DNA from: Neisseria montereyensis
GTDB lineage: Bacteria; Pseudomonadota; Gammaproteobacteria; Burkholderiales; Neisseriaceae
Direction: 5' to 3'
Assembly (NCBI RefSeq): GCF_024834045.1
Contig: NZ_JANUXW010000002.1
Location: 248,001-312,000 of the forward strand
DNA length: 64,000 nucleotides
Positions within the stretch are counted from its first letter, which is position 1. Every line of letters begins with the position of its first letter. Positions 27,839 to 36,273 of this stretch are shown one piece after another. Made by a program: the position numbers and the translations under genes. A model generated the notes under the pieces. The model had not been told where the DNA came from. It made no database searches and was given only the letters and a program-made list of their open reading frames with translations.

Positions 27839-29128
27839 TTAGAGAAATAAGTCGTTGCGGCTGACTGCTGCGCCAATGGTGTCGGTCAGCCGTGTTAATT
27901 GTGCCGGCGTGCTAATAAACGGCGGCATCAGATAAATCAATTTGCCGAAAGGCCGGATCCATACGCCGTGTTCGACAAAAAAGCGCTGTATGGCGACCAT
28001 ATCGACAGGCCGTCGGGTTTCGACTACGCCGATGGCGCCGATAATACGGACGTCGGCCACATTTTCCTGTTGCCGCAACGGGGTGAGGGCCGTCTGAAAA
28101 TGTTGTTCGATAGCGGCAACCTGTTGCGGCCATTCGTTGCGCTGCAAAATCTGCATATTGGCTTCGGCAACGGTGCAGGCAAGCGGGTTGCCCATAAAAG
28201 TAGGGCCGTGCATAAAAACGCCCGCTTCGCCGCTGCAAACGGTTTCGGCTACATGGCGGGAAGTGGCGGTTGCCGAAAGCGTCATCATACCGCCGGTTAA
28301 GGCTTTGCCGATGCACATAATATCGGGCTGAATGCCGGCATGTTCGCAGGCAAACAATTTGCCGGTGCGGCCGAAGCCGGTGGCGATTTCATCGAGAATG
28401 AGCAGAATACCGTATTCGTCACACAATGAACGCACCTGTTTTAAATATTCGGGATGATAAATGCGCATGCCGCCCGCGCCCTGTACCACCGGCTCTAAAA
28501 TCACGGCGGCAATCTCGGTATGGTGTTGTGTTAAGGCCGTCTGAAAAGGCACGATGTCTTCGGCCTGCCATTCGCCGTCAAAACGGCTTTGCGGCGGGGA
28601 AGCAAAAATGTGTTCGGGCAGAAAATGGCGGTATAAGCTGTGCATCGAGTTAACCGGATCGCATACGCTCATTGCGCCGAAGGTGTCGCCATGATAACCG
28701 CGCGCTATGGTGAGGAATTTGCTGCGCGGTTCCCCGCGTGCATGCCAGTATTGCAAGGCCATTTTCAAGGAAACTTCTACCGCTACCGAACCGGAATCCG
28801 CCAAAAAAATGCAGTCGAGGTTGTCGGGCAGCATGGTTTTCAGGCGTTGGCATAAACGAATGGCCGGTTCGTGGGTGATGCCGCCGAACATCACATGCGG
28901 CATGGTATCCAACTGCTTTTTAGCTGCCGCCACCAATTCGGGATGGTTGTAGCCGTGTTGGGCGCACCACCAAGACGACATGCCGTCTATCAAACGGCGG
29001 CCGTCTGAAAGTTCGAGGTAGACCCCTTCGGTACGGGCAACGGGGTAAACAGGTAAGGGGTTGCTGATCGACGTATAAGGGTGCCAGATATGGCGGCGGT
29101 CGAAATCTAAAGCATGGGAATCGAGCAT
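27839..29128 (-). CDS. bioA: Adenosylmethionine-8-amino-7-oxononanoate aminotransferase
   Basis: A 429-residue class III aminotransferase of biotin synthesis that forms 7,8-diaminopelargonate using SAM as amino donor. The PLP lysine is Lys275 in IGKALTGG; Asp246 in [15 protein letters not shown] binds the pyridine nitrogen. The N-terminal HIWHPYTS and [16 protein letters not shown] motifs are specific for BioA. Three uptake-sequence cores are inside the gene (about 28088, 28534 and 29001). No other bio gene is adjacent. Confidence 0.95.
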   Translation of the reverse strand: MLDSHALDFDRRHIWHPYTSISNPLPVYPVARTEGVYLELSDGRRLIDGMSSWWCAQHGYNHPELVAAAKKQLDTMPHVMFGGITHEPAIRLCQRLKTMLPDNLDCIFLADSGSVAVEVSLKMALQYWHARGEPRSKFLTIARGYHGDTFGAMSVCDPVNSMHSLYRHFLPEHIFASPPQSRFDGEWQAEDIVPFQTALTQHHTEIAAVILEPVVQGAGGMRIYHPEYLKQVRSLCDEYGILLILDEIATGFGRTGKLFACEHAGIQPDIMCIGKALTGGMMTLSATATSRHVAETVCSGEAGVFMHGPTFMGNPLACTVAEANMQILQRNEWPQQVAAIEQHFQTALTPLRQQENVADVRIIGAIGVVETRRPVDMVAIQRFFVEHGVWIRPFGKLIYLMPPFISTPAQLTRLTDTIGAAVSRNDLFL

Positions 29129-29226
29129 AATAATGAAAAGGCCGTCTGAAAGTTATCGGATGATTATATAGCAAAGCAGTTTGAAAGACAGATAGCTTAT
29201 TGCTCTGTTGAAAATATATATAAAAG

Positions 29227-29255
29227 AAAGGCCGTCTGAATTTCAGACGGCCTTT
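29227..29255 (-). terminator. DUS hairpin terminator of lipoprotein copy A
   Basis: Thirteen-base arms AAAGGCCGTCTGA/TCAGACGGCCTTT with a 3-base loop, 30 bases beyond the stop codon. Confidence 0.75.
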
Positions 29256-29284
29256 GGAGCAATTAGAGTAAGTTTTCCCTTGTT

Positions 29285-29695
29285 TTAAATACTGTGTACG
29301 GTATTGGTGATTTCAGCTTGGCATTGTTCTAAAGGAACTTGTTGAAACTTAGGACGGCCTGCGAGTAAACCAAAACCTACGGAAGCTTTGACACATTGGA
29401 TTTCGTTGGGTTTTAAAGGAATATCCATACCTTCGGTTTGAGCCCATATTTCATATTTACCCGGTGCTAAGTCGGCAGAAATATAACCGCCATTGCGTAA
29501 ATGACCAATGTGTATTTCATTGGCATTGACATTAAAATGCACTGTGCTGCCTTTTATTGATTTAGTACGGTAAACATAGATTTTACTTTGGCCTTCAACA
29601 GGTTGTTCCATACTTGTAAAAGGAGTGCCCGTTGCGTTGCATGCGGTGATGAATAGTGATAAAAGGCTTAATGAGTATAAGGATTTTAGTGTCAT
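29285..29695 (-). CDS. DUF2846-like lipoprotein, copy A
   Basis: A 136-residue lipoprotein with lipobox ITAC (Cys19). The mature region has IYVYRTKSIKGS, YISADLAPGKYEIWAQT and VKASVGFGLLAGRPKFQQV, consistent with the small beta-sandwich of DUF2846/lipid-attached envelope proteins of unknown role. It is nearly identical to the protein encoded at 30315-30734 in the second unit; differences cluster in the signal peptide and near residues 86-92, where copy B has three extra residues. It is preceded on the same strand by the collapsed 35-codon gene. Confidence 0.8.
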   Translation of the reverse strand: MTLKSLYSLSLLSLFITACNATGTPFTSMEQPVEGQSKIYVYRTKSIKGSTVHFNVNANEIHIGHLRNGGYISADLAPGKYEIWAQTEGMDIPLKPNEIQCVKASVGFGLLAGRPKFQQVPLEQCQAEITNTVHSI

Positions 29696-29724
29696 TTTGT
29701 GGCTTCTTTCTATTCAAAATCACT

Positions 29725-29832
29725 TTAATAACGTTTGCCACCAAAATCGGTAACGACAGGGCCGGCTCCGCCGCCACTACCGCAAGCCGTTAAAATAAGT
29801 GCGAAAAGACAGAGTAATAAAGTAGTTTTCAT
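29725..29832 (-). pseudogene. Collapsed TbpB-like lipoprotein gene (35 codons)
   Basis: The first 28 residues copy the start of the 199-residue lipoprotein at 30767-31366 (MKTTLLLCLFALILTAC, then GSGGGAGPVVT), and the last six, FGGKRY after one Asp, copy its C-terminus. About 164 internal codons are missing and the frame and stop are intact. Signal peptide and lipobox (Cys17) remain, so a tiny lipopeptide could still be made. Its upstream region with the 19-base A/T run is kept. I treat it as a deletion derivative; whether it is expressed is unknown. Confidence 0.85.
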
Positions 29833-29909
29833 GATTAAAAGGCCTTTTTTAAGGGAAGAGTCGGTTTACTATTTCTTTTCCATTGTTTTACTGCATTACA
29901 ATTGTTTCA

Positions 29910-29928
29910 TTTTTTTTTTTTTTTTTTT
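29910..29928 (-). repeat. 19-base poly-T (poly-A on minus strand) tract, unit A
   Basis: Nineteen T residues on the plus strand, about 78 bases upstream of the collapsed lipoprotein start. On the minus strand it is preceded by TATTG, so TTGAAA abuts the run. Such tracts change length by slippage. Confidence 0.9.
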
Positions 29929-29932
29929 CAAT

Positions 29933-30232
29933 AGGTTATTTTGTTTCGCTATTATTTTGTAAAACATGTTTATGATTTTGTTAATAAAATTATATGGAAA
30001 ATAATTGTTACGCCATATACTTTTTATTCAAAATAAATAAAATATATATTTATATACAATGTATTAATGTTAAATAGTTTAATTCGGTAATATCAGGTAT
30101 GAAATAAATTAGATGAATGTGAGAAGGTTGAAAGCTAAGATAAATAGGCGCAAAATGTTGACAATTTTGTGGCCGTACTTTTTTCAGACGGCCTTTGTTG
30201 TTGACAGTATTTGAGTGTAGAAACGGAATCAT
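29933..30232. other. Duplicated metZ upstream region without metZ
   Basis: About 300 bases copied from the region before metZ, including a lone reverse DUS (30183-30194), a TTGACA at about 30201-30206 and the GGAATCAT that precedes the metZ ATG. No coding region follows; the next sequence is the 3' flank of unit B. Any promoter here would read into lipoprotein copy B in antisense. Confidence 0.7.
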
Positions 30233-30256
30233 AGTTGAATATATATAAATATAAAG

Positions 30257-30285
30257 AAAGGCCATCTGAATTTCAGACGGCCTTT
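30257..30285 (-). terminator. DUS hairpin terminator of lipoprotein copy B
   Basis: Same hairpin as in unit A, but the left arm reads GGCCATCTGAA, one base off the DUS, so one uptake sequence is lost while the stem keeps an A-C mismatch. Confidence 0.7.
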
Positions 30286-30314
30286 GGAGCAATTAGAGTA
30301 AGTTTTCCTTTGTT

Positions 30315-30734
30315 TTAAATACTGTGTACCGTATTGGTGATTTCAGCTTGGCATTGTTCTAAAGGAACTTGTTGAAACTTAGGACGGCCTACGAGTAAAC
30401 CAAAACCTACGGAAGCTTTGACACATTGGATTTCATTGGGTTTTAAAGGAATGTTCACACCGCCTTTAGCTTCGGTTCTAGCCCATATTTCATAATCACC
30501 CGGTACTACGTCGGCAGCGATATAACCGCCATTGCGTAAATGGCCGATATACGTTTCATTGGCATTGACATCAAAATGAACAGCACCGCCTTTTATTGAT
30601 TTAGTACGGTAAACATAGATTTTGCTTTGGCCTTCAGCAGGTTGTTCCATGTTCATAAAAGGAGCGCCTGTAGCGCCACATGCTGTGAGGAGTAGTGATA
30701 TAAGACTGAATGAACATAAAGACTTTAGTGTCAT
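30315..30734 (-). CDS. DUF2846-like lipoprotein, copy B
   Basis: A 139-residue lipoprotein, lipobox LLTAC (Cys19), paralogue of the 29285-29695 product. It keeps IYVYRTKSIKGG, AADVVPGDYEIWART and the identical C-terminus QVPLEQCQAEITNTVHSI. A three-residue insertion (ARTEAKGGVN versus AQTEGMD) separates the two. It lies 32 bases after the 199-residue lipoprotein gene on the same strand, so both are probably cotranscribed. Two Cys in the mature protein (in IQCVK and EQCQA) could form a disulfide. Function is unknown. Confidence 0.82.
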   Translation of the reverse strand: MTLKSLCSFSLISLLLTACGATGAPFMNMEQPAEGQSKIYVYRTKSIKGGAVHFDVNANETYIGHLRNGGYIAADVVPGDYEIWARTEAKGGVNIPLKPNEIQCVKASVGFGLLVGRPKFQQVPLEQCQAEITNTVHSI

Positions 30735-30766
30735 TTTATATTTTCCTTCTATTTATAACCGATTTA

Positions 30767-31366
30767 TTAATAACGTTTGCCACCAAAAGCGGTATCGAGC
30801 GACGGGTTATTGTCAAATTTAACTATTCCTGCGGTTTCTTCGTAGTTTTTACCGAATAATCCGCCGTTGTAACTTCCTCCACTGTTGCCAAGTACGCTTG
30901 CTCTTCCTGAGTAATCAGCGCCATTCAAACGGCCTTCGTGTAAAGTAATATCACGGCGTAGGCCGGGCATGGTTATTTCGCCGCTTACGGTTTTACGTCC
31001 GAAATCAACGTTAATACGGCTAGTGGCATCGGTTAAAATTTCTTCGTTAATGCTGTCGAAGCGTACGGCATTGCCGTAATAGGTGGCTTTGCCATTATTA
31101 GGAATATTTTGTACAGGTGTTGCCGTACCTTGATATCTTAATTCTTGGAATTGATGGCTGCTGTTCACCCATGCGCCGTAGAATGAAGCATCTTGATGCC
31201 AGCCTACAATTTCCCCATCATCTGTTTGTCCGCCAATTAAGCCTTTGTCGCTTACATCAAGATTGATTTTTGTGCCGTCGGGTGTAACGACAGGGCCGGC
31301 TCCGCCGCCACTACCGCAAGCCGTTAAAATAAGTGCGGAGAGACAGAGTAATAAAGTAGTTTTCAT
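30767..31366 (-). CDS. Surface lipoprotein with TbpB/HphA-like beta-barrel (putative Slam substrate)
   Basis: A 199-residue lipoprotein with lipobox LTAC (Cys17) and a glycine-rich anchor GSGGGAG as in TbpB, HpuA, fHbp and NHBA-like lipoproteins. The C-terminal half has the eight-stranded barrel signature: INVDFGRKTVSGEI, a GRASVLGNSGGSYNGGLFG stretch, then EETAGIVKFD and a terminal AFGGKRY. Proteins of this type bind transferrin, haemoglobin, haemophilin-like ligands or factor H, and reach the surface through Slam translocators; no Slam gene is in this window. At about 180 mature residues it has one barrel with a small N-terminal handle. The ligand cannot be inferred. Confidence 0.72.
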   Translation of the reverse strand: MKTTLLLCLSALILTACGSGGGAGPVVTPDGTKINLDVSDKGLIGGQTDDGEIVGWHQDASFYGAWVNSSHQFQELRYQGTATPVQNIPNNGKATYYGNAVRFDSINEEILTDATSRINVDFGRKTVSGEITMPGLRRDITLHEGRLNGADYSGRASVLGNSGGSYNGGLFGKNYEETAGIVKFDNNPSLDTAFGGKRY

Positions 31367-31442
31367 AATTAAAAGTCCTTTTTTAAGGGAAAAGTCGGTT
31401 TACTATTTATTTTCATTGTTTTACTGCATTACAATTGTTTCA

Positions 31443-31460
31443 TTTTTTTTTTTTTTTTTT
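31443..31460 (-). repeat. 18-base poly-T (poly-A on minus strand) tract, unit B
   Basis: Eighteen T residues on the plus strand, about 77 bases before the 199-residue lipoprotein start; one base shorter than its counterpart in unit A. Possible slippage-prone tract near the promoter. Confidence 0.9.
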
Positions 31461-31757
31461 CAATGGGTTATTTTTATTTTATTTTGCTTTGTAAAATATG
31501 TTTATGATTTTGTTAAGGAAATTGTATGTGAAATAATTGTTACACCATAAATATTCATTCCATATGAATAAATATTTATATTACGATGTATTCATATTAA
31601 ATGATTAAATATAGCGATAGCAGGCTGTAACCAAAGCAGATAGGCGTGAGAAGGTTGAAAGCCAAGATAAATAGGCGCAAAATGTTGACAATTTTGTGGC
31701 CGTACTTTTTTCAGACGGCCTTTGTTGTTGACAGTATTTGAGTGTAGAGACGGAATC
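31461..31757. other. Divergent region between the lipoprotein gene and metZ
   Basis: AT-rich, about 300 bases, no gene visible. It contains a reverse DUS (31710-31721), TTGACA at 31685-31690 and 31728-31733 without clear -10 partners, and the metZ ribosome binding site ACGGAA. The whole stretch recurs in unit A. Confidence 0.6.
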
Positions 31758-32930
31758 ATGAGCGATAATAAACTTCACCCGGAAACACTGGCCATTCGCG
31801 GCGCAAAAAGCCAAACCGAATATCGGGAACACAATCAGGCGGTATTTTTAACCAGCAGTTTTATGTTTGACGATGCCGCACAAGGTGCGGCTTTGTTTGC
31901 CAAAGAAATCGAGGGATTTACTTATTCACGCACGGCTAATCCGACCGTAGCAGCTTTCGAGCAGCGTATAGCCTGTTTGGAGGGCGCTGAAAAAGGGGTG
32001 GCCGTTGCCACCGGTATGGCGGCCATTCAAGCTGCATTGCTTACCTTTTTGAAAGCAGGCGACCATTTGGTGGCGGGGCGGAGTTTGTTTGGCACGACGG
32101 CGGGGTTTATTAACGGCATCGTATCGAAATTCGGCATTGAAATTACCTTGGTGCCGCAAACCGATTTGGCGGCATGGAAAGCGGCGGTAAAAGAAAACAC
32201 CAAAATGCTGTTTGTCGAAACACCGTCTAACCCGTTGAGCGAGATTGCCGATATTCAGGCTTTGGCCGATATTGCGCATAGCGTGGGTGCACTGTTGGCG
32301 GTGGATAATAGTTTTTGTTCGCCGGCAATCCAGCAGCCGCTGAAATTCGGGGCGGATTTGGCGGTCGAATCGGCTACGAAAGCGATTGACGGCCAAGGCC
32401 GCGTATTGGGCGGTGTGGTGTGCGGCCGTGCCGATTTGGTTAAAGAGATGGCGATGTATGTCAATTCTTCGGGGTTGGCATTGTCGCCGTTTAGTGCATG
32501 GGTATTGCTCAGCGGCGTGGAAACTTTGTTTGTGCGTATGGAACGGCAGTCGGCCAACGCATTAAAAGTAGCTCAATGGTTGCGCGGTCATGAACGGGTA
32601 AAAGCGGTTTACTATGCGGGGTTTGACGACCATCCGCAGGCCGATTTGGTGCGTAAACAACAGGTATCCGGCGGTATTGTGATCGGCTTTGAAGTTGAAG
32701 GCGGCAAAGATGCGGCATGGAAAGTGATTGATATGCTGAAGCTGTTCTCAAAAACGGCCAACTTGGGCGATGTTCGCTCAACCATTACCCACCCTTGGAC
32801 AACCACGCACGGTAGAATGGCGCCAGAGGCCAAAGAAGCGGTGGGCATTGAGGCAGGGTTGCTGCGTTTGTCGATTGGCTTGGAAAACGTACAAGATTTA
32901 ATTGCCGATTTGCAGCAGGCGCTGGCTTAA
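31758..32930 (+). CDS. metZ: O-succinylhomoserine sulfhydrylase MetZ
   Basis: A 390-residue PLP enzyme of the Cys/Met metabolism family that makes homocysteine directly from O-succinylhomoserine and sulfide. The PLP lysine is Lys208 in ESATKAIDGQG; YSRTANPT (57-64) and the FVETPSNP segment (152-159) are family motifs. I chose ATG 31758 (MSDNKLHPETLAIRG) because the preceding open frame lies in the duplicated upstream region. The gene faces away from the lipoprotein cluster, and its upstream sequence, but not its coding region, was duplicated. Confidence 0.93.
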   Translation: MSDNKLHPETLAIRGAKSQTEYREHNQAVFLTSSFMFDDAAQGAALFAKEIEGFTYSRTANPTVAAFEQRIACLEGAEKGVAVATGMAAIQAALLTFLKAGDHLVAGRSLFGTTAGFINGIVSKFGIEITLVPQTDLAAWKAAVKENTKMLFVETPSNPLSEIADIQALADIAHSVGALLAVDNSFCSPAIQQPLKFGADLAVESATKAIDGQGRVLGGVVCGRADLVKEMAMYVNSSGLALSPFSAWVLLSGVETLFVRMERQSANALKVAQWLRGHERVKAVYYAGFDDHPQADLVRKQQVSGGIVIGFEVEGGKDAAWKVIDMLKLFSKTANLGDVRSTITHPWTTTHGRMAPEAKEAVGIEAGLLRLSIGLENVQDLIADLQQALA

Positions 32931-32940
32931 GTTTCAAATG

Positions 32941-32989
32941 GTTTCAGACGGCCTGATAGTCAATATATTATGATAAAGGCCGTCTGAAC
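32941..32989 (+). terminator. DUS inverted pair after metZ
   Basis: Thirteen-base arms GTTTCAGACGGCC/GGCCGTCTGAAC type with a long AT-rich loop, 10 bases beyond the stop. Confidence 0.6.
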
Positions 32990-33011
32990 ATACATTATTG
33001 AGGATAAAAAA

Positions 33012-33218
33012 ATGGATGAAGCAGTTTTTTCTGCTTGGGCATTGAAAATCCTGTTAACAGGGTTGGTGATTTTTCTCGGCTTTATCGTATGGAATCTCGG
33101 TAAAGAATCCAAAGCTGGAAAATTCGGTATGTTTGTATTGTTTTTGGTATTGGGGCTGGGTGTATTCGGCTTTATATTCAAAAATATATTGATAGAATTT
33201 TTCTTGTTACGGAAATAA
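33012..33218 (+). CDS. DUF2788-like small membrane protein
   Basis: A 68-residue protein with two transmembrane helices (about 10-28 and 39-62) separated by the charged loop NLGKESKAGKFG. The sequence agrees with what I recall of the neisserial DUF2788 family, of unknown function. A GAGGATAAAAAA stretch precedes the ATG. It lies between metZ and folP, flanked by DUS hairpins. Confidence 0.75.
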   Translation: MDEAVFSAWALKILLTGLVIFLGFIVWNLGKESKAGKFGMFVLFLVLGLGVFGFIFKNILIEFFLLRK

Positions 33219-33229
33219 TTCCGGTTATG

Positions 33230-33267
33230 AGGCCGTCTGAAAAGCCCGTATTGCTTTCAGACGGCCT
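33230..33267 (+). terminator. DUS inverted-repeat terminator before folP
   Basis: Fourteen-base arms with a 10-base loop, 12 bases after the DUF2788-like gene; folP starts 21 bases further on. Confidence 0.65.
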
Positions 33268-33287
33268 GATATTTTTAAGGATGGGTA

Positions 33288-34133
33288 ATGGTAGCGACAT
33301 ATTGGCAGGCAGGTCGTTTTCAAGTGGATTTGACCGAGCCGAAAGTCATGGGGATTGTGAATGTGACGCCGGATTCGTTTTCAGACGGCGGTGTGTATTC
33401 CAAAGATGTTCAGACGGCCTTAAAACATGCCGAACAATTGGTTCGCGAAGGGGCCGATATATTGGATATCGGCGGTGAATCGACCCGGCCGGGCGCGGCG
33501 GAAGTATCGCCCGAAAACGAATGGGCGCGGGTATCGCCGATATTGAAAGAGGTGGCCACATGGGATATTCCGGTGAGCTTGGATACGCGCCGAACGGTGG
33601 TGATGCGGCAGGCGTTGGAACAGGGTGGTGTGGATATTATTAATGATGTTGCCGCTTTGAGCGATGAGGGAGCGGTGGCATTGTTGGCCGAGCAGCCGGA
33701 TATCGGTATCTGCCTGATGCACATGCGGGGTATGCCGGCGACCATGCAGGAAAACCCGCAATATCAGGATGTGGTTAAAGAAGTGGCCGATTATTTGAAC
33801 GAGCGTGCCGCCGTGTGCGAAGCGGCGGGTATCGGGCGCAGCCGTATTGTATTGGATCCCGGTTTCGGTTTCGGCAAAACGCTACAACACAATATTGCCC
33901 TGATGCGGCATTTGGATTTGTTGTTACAACAAACGGATATGCCGCTATTAATAGGCATTTCCCGCAAACGTATGATTGGCGAGTTGAGCGGTGAGGCCAA
34001 TGCCGCAGACAGGGTATACGGCAGTGTGGCCGGTGCGATTGCGGCGGTGGCACGCGGCGGGCAGATTGTCCGTGTGCATGATGTGAAAGCCACGGTGGAT
34101 GCGTTGAGGGTGTGGCAGGTATTGGGCGTTTGA
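33288..34133 (+). CDS. folP: Dihydropteroate synthase
   Basis: A 281-residue enzyme of folate synthesis and target of sulfonamides. [15 protein letters not shown] (21-35), [11 protein letters not shown] (60-70) and DPGFGFGK (190-197) bind pterin and pABA. Phe31 is kept, and the Ser-Gly insertion in the GFG loop seen in sulfonamide-resistant meningococci is absent, so the sequence looks of susceptible type (inference). Two uptake-sequence cores are coded within it: one gives SFSDGG (33380-33389) and one, a full 12-base DUS at 33409-33420, gives VQTALK. Confidence 0.96.
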   Translation: MVATYWQAGRFQVDLTEPKVMGIVNVTPDSFSDGGVYSKDVQTALKHAEQLVREGADILDIGGESTRPGAAEVSPENEWARVSPILKEVATWDIPVSLDTRRTVVMRQALEQGGVDIINDVAALSDEGAVALLAEQPDIGICLMHMRGMPATMQENPQYQDVVKEVADYLNERAAVCEAAGIGRSRIVLDPGFGFGKTLQHNIALMRHLDLLLQQTDMPLLIGISRKRMIGELSGEANAADRVYGSVAGAIAAVARGGQIVRVHDVKATVDALRVWQVLGV

Positions 34134-34147
34134 TTTTGATAAGGTGA

Positions 34148-34210
34148 TTAGGCCGTCTGAAAACCTATTTATCGGCTTGCATAGTTGACATAGGGTTTCA
34201 GACGGCCTAA
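34148..34210 (+). terminator. DUS inverted pair after folP
   Basis: Arms of about 18-20 bases (TTAGGCCGTCTGAAA... and its complement) with a 23-base loop, 15 bases beyond the folP stop. Confidence 0.65.
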
Positions 34211-34370
34211 TTAATTCTTTTCAGCACTATTTTCTTTGTTTTTCAATCGGATGGTTTGATTTTATTCCGTTTCTTTTTGGCTATAGCCAGTTGTTTTAAG
34301 AGTTTGTTTAGACAAAATGTATAGAGTTTTGCTAAATAAATAATCCGCATTCAACTTTTTAAATAATTTA

Positions 34371-34398
34371 TTGCCATTTTGTCTGATTTGAGTATAAT
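34371..34398 (+). promoter_or_regulatory. Promoter of the HTH-leuA gene
   Basis: TTGCCA (34371-34376) and consensus TATAAT (34393-34398), 16-base spacing, placing the start near 34405, about 40 bases before the first ATG at 34447. Confidence 0.75.
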
Positions 34399-34446
34399 TA
34401 AGAGCATCTTTACCACTACTTAATAAAAATTAGACAAAGGTTTGCC

Positions 34447-36234
34447 ATGCAATTAGACATTGATCGTTTAATCGCCTATTTCGGCGGTGTGAACGCCTTA
34501 GCCGAAGCGCTAAAAGAACATGATCCTGAAAATGCCGCCAGTACGGCAGCGATTTATAAGTGGCGTACCCGCGGTTCTCTGCCGTTGGCGCAGTTGCAAA
34601 AACTGACTGCCTTGGCCGAATCACAAGGCCGCCCGTTGGATTTAAATGCTTTTCTACAACAACAAAATACCCTGGAGAAACAAACCATGCCCCAAAATAA
34701 CCGCGTTATTATTTTCGATACCACCCTGCGCGACGGCGAACAGTCGCCCGGTGCCGCTATGACCAAAGAAGAAAAAATCCGTGTTGCCCGCCAGTTGGAA
34801 AAACTGGGGGTGGACGTGATCGAGGCGGGCTTTGCCGCTGCCAGCCCCGGTGATTTTGAAGCCGTGAATGAAATTGCCAAATCGCTGACCCGTGCCACCG
34901 TTTGCTCGTTGGCGCGTGCCATTGAGCGCGATATCCGTGCGGCCGGCGAAGCGGTGAAACCGGCGAAAAACCGCCGTATCCACACCTTTATCGCCACCAG
35001 CCCCATCCATATGGAACACAAGCTCAAAATGAAGCCCAAACAGGTGATTGAAGCGGCGGTTAAGGCGGTGAAAATCGCGAAAGAATATACCGATGATGTC
35101 GAGTTTTCCTGCGAAGATGCACTGCGCTCGGAAGTGGATTTTCTGGCGGAAGTGTGCGGTGCCGTTATCGCAGCGGGTGCCACCACGATTAATATTCCCG
35201 ATACCGTCGGCTATTCGATTCCGCACCGTACCGAAGCCTTTTTCAGCGAATTGATTGCCAAAACACCGGGCGGCGATAAAGTGGTTTGGTCGGCACACTG
35301 TCATAACGATTTGGGCTTGGCCGTTGCCAATTCATTAGCGGCCTTGCGCGGTGGTGCGCGTCAGGTGGAATGTACCGTAAACGGTCTTGGCGAGCGTGCC
35401 GGTAATGCCGCTATTGAAGAAATCGTGATGGCTTTGAAAGTGCGTCATGATGTATTCGGTTTTGAAACCGGCATCGACCCTACCCAGATTGTGGCAACAT
35501 CCAAATTGGTTTCTACCATTACCGGCTATCCGGTTCAGCCGAATAAGGCCATTGTCGGGGCCAATGCGTTTGCCCACGAATCGGGTATTCACCAAGACGG
35601 CGTATTGAAACACCGTGAAACTTATGAAATTATGTCGGCCGAATCTGTCGGCTGGGCGGCCAACCGCCTAACCTTGGGTAAGCTTTCCGGCCGTAATGCC
35701 TTTAAAACCAAACTGGCCGATCTCGGCATTGATTTAGGCAGCGAGGAAGCGCTGAATGCCGCTTTTGCACGCTTTAAAGAGTTGGCGGATAAAAAGCGTG
35801 AAATTTTCGACGAAGATTTACATGCTTTGGTATCGGATGAAATGGTTCATTTGTCGCACGACCATTACAAATTCGTTTCCCAAAAAATCACCACCGAAAC
35901 CGGCGAACAACCGGCTGCCGAAGTCGTGTTTACCGCCAACGGTTCGGAGCACCGTGCTATTGCTACCGGTTCCGGCCCTGTCGATGCCATTTTCAAAGCG
36001 ATTGAAAGCGTGGCGAAGAGTGGCGCGGCTCTACAGCTTTATTCGGTGAATGCGGTTACGGAAGGTACCGAAAGCCAAGGCGAAACTTCCGTACGTTTGG
36101 CGCGCGGTAGCCGTATTGTGAACGGGCAGGGGGCGGATACCGACGTATTGGCCGCAACCGCTAAGGCTTATTTGTCGGCTTTGAGTAAATTGGAATTCGG
36201 CAGTGAAAGAATGAAAGCCCAAGGCGATATATAA
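34447..36234 (+). CDS. leuA: 2-isopropylmalate synthase with N-terminal HTH-like extension
   Basis: One continuous 595-codon frame. Residues 81-595 (from ATG 34687, [17 protein letters not shown]) are a full-length LeuA of 515 residues, the first leucine-pathway enzyme: [33 protein letters not shown] and a C-terminal leucine-sensing domain are present. Residues 1-80 resemble a Cro/YdaS-type helix-turn-helix ([15 protein letters not shown], then [19 protein letters not shown]). The ATG at 34447 has AAAGG and a promoter placed just before it; the ATG at 34687 also has its own CTGGAGAA. So the gene may yield a fusion, or two proteins from nested starts. Confidence 0.9.
   Translation: MQLDIDRLIAYFGGVNALAEALKEHDPENAASTAAIYKWRTRGSLPLAQLQKLTALAESQGRPLDLNAFLQQQNTLEKQTMPQNNRVIIFDTTLRDGEQSPGAAMTKEEKIRVARQLEKLGVDVIEAGFAAASPGDFEAVNEIAKSLTRATVCSLARAIERDIRAAGEAVKPAKNRRIHTFIATSPIHMEHKLKMKPKQVIEAAVKAVKIAKEYTDDVEFSCEDALRSEVDFLAEVCGAVIAAGATTINIPDTVGYSIPHRTEAFFSELIAKTPGGDKVVWSAHCHNDLGLAVANSLAALRGGARQVECTVNGLGERAGNAAIEEIVMALKVRHDVFGFETGIDPTQIVATSKLVSTITGYPVQPNKAIVGANAFAHESGIHQDGVLKHRETYEIMSAESVGWAANRLTLGKLSGRNAFKTKLADLGIDLGSEEALNAAFARFKELADKKREIFDEDLHALVSDEMVHLSHDHYKFVSQKITTETGEQPAAEVVFTANGSEHRAIATGSGPVDAIFKAIESVAKSGAALQLYSVNAVTEGTESQGETSVRLARGSRIVNGQGADTDVLAATAKAYLSALSKLEFGSERMKAQGDI
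34672..34689 (+). promoter_or_regulatory. Internal ribosome binding site and start for LeuA proper
   Basis: GGAGA about 10 bases before ATG 34687 within the 595-codon frame. It coincides with the usual LeuA N-terminus, which supports independent initiation. Confidence 0.6.
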
Positions 36235-36273
36235 TCGCAACTGATTTTACCGTAATAGCGGTTTATATTGGCG

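Larger units (their letters stand above)
29207..30232. repeat. Tandem duplication, unit A (short copy)
   Basis: About 1.03 kb closely matching 30234-31759. In order it holds a DUS hairpin, a DUF2846-type lipoprotein gene, a collapsed 35-codon lipoprotein gene, an A/T run and a copy of the metZ upstream region ending at CGGAATCAT. The repeat breaks exactly where the metZ start codon begins in unit B. It is shorter than unit B mainly because of a roughly 492-base in-frame deletion. Confidence 0.9.
30234..31759. repeat. Tandem duplication, unit B (full copy)
   Basis: About 1.53 kb matching 29207-30232. It holds a DUS hairpin, DUF2846-like lipoprotein copy B, the full-length 199-residue lipoprotein gene, an 18-base A/T run and the true metZ upstream region. 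The near identity of both units suggests a fairly recent duplication. Confidence 0.9.

Noticed and set aside
29735-29962. 75-codon plus-strand frame covering the poly-T run
   Set aside because: It is the antisense of the collapsed lipoprotein gene plus a homopolymer translated as poly-Phe.
33190-33420. Sulfonamide resistance signature in folP
   Set aside because: Phe31 is retained and the Ser-Gly insertion in the GFG loop is absent.
34554-35304. Long minus-strand open frames opposite leuA
   Set aside because: They mirror the codon structure of leuA, lack ribosome sites and show no family motifs; leuA is certain.
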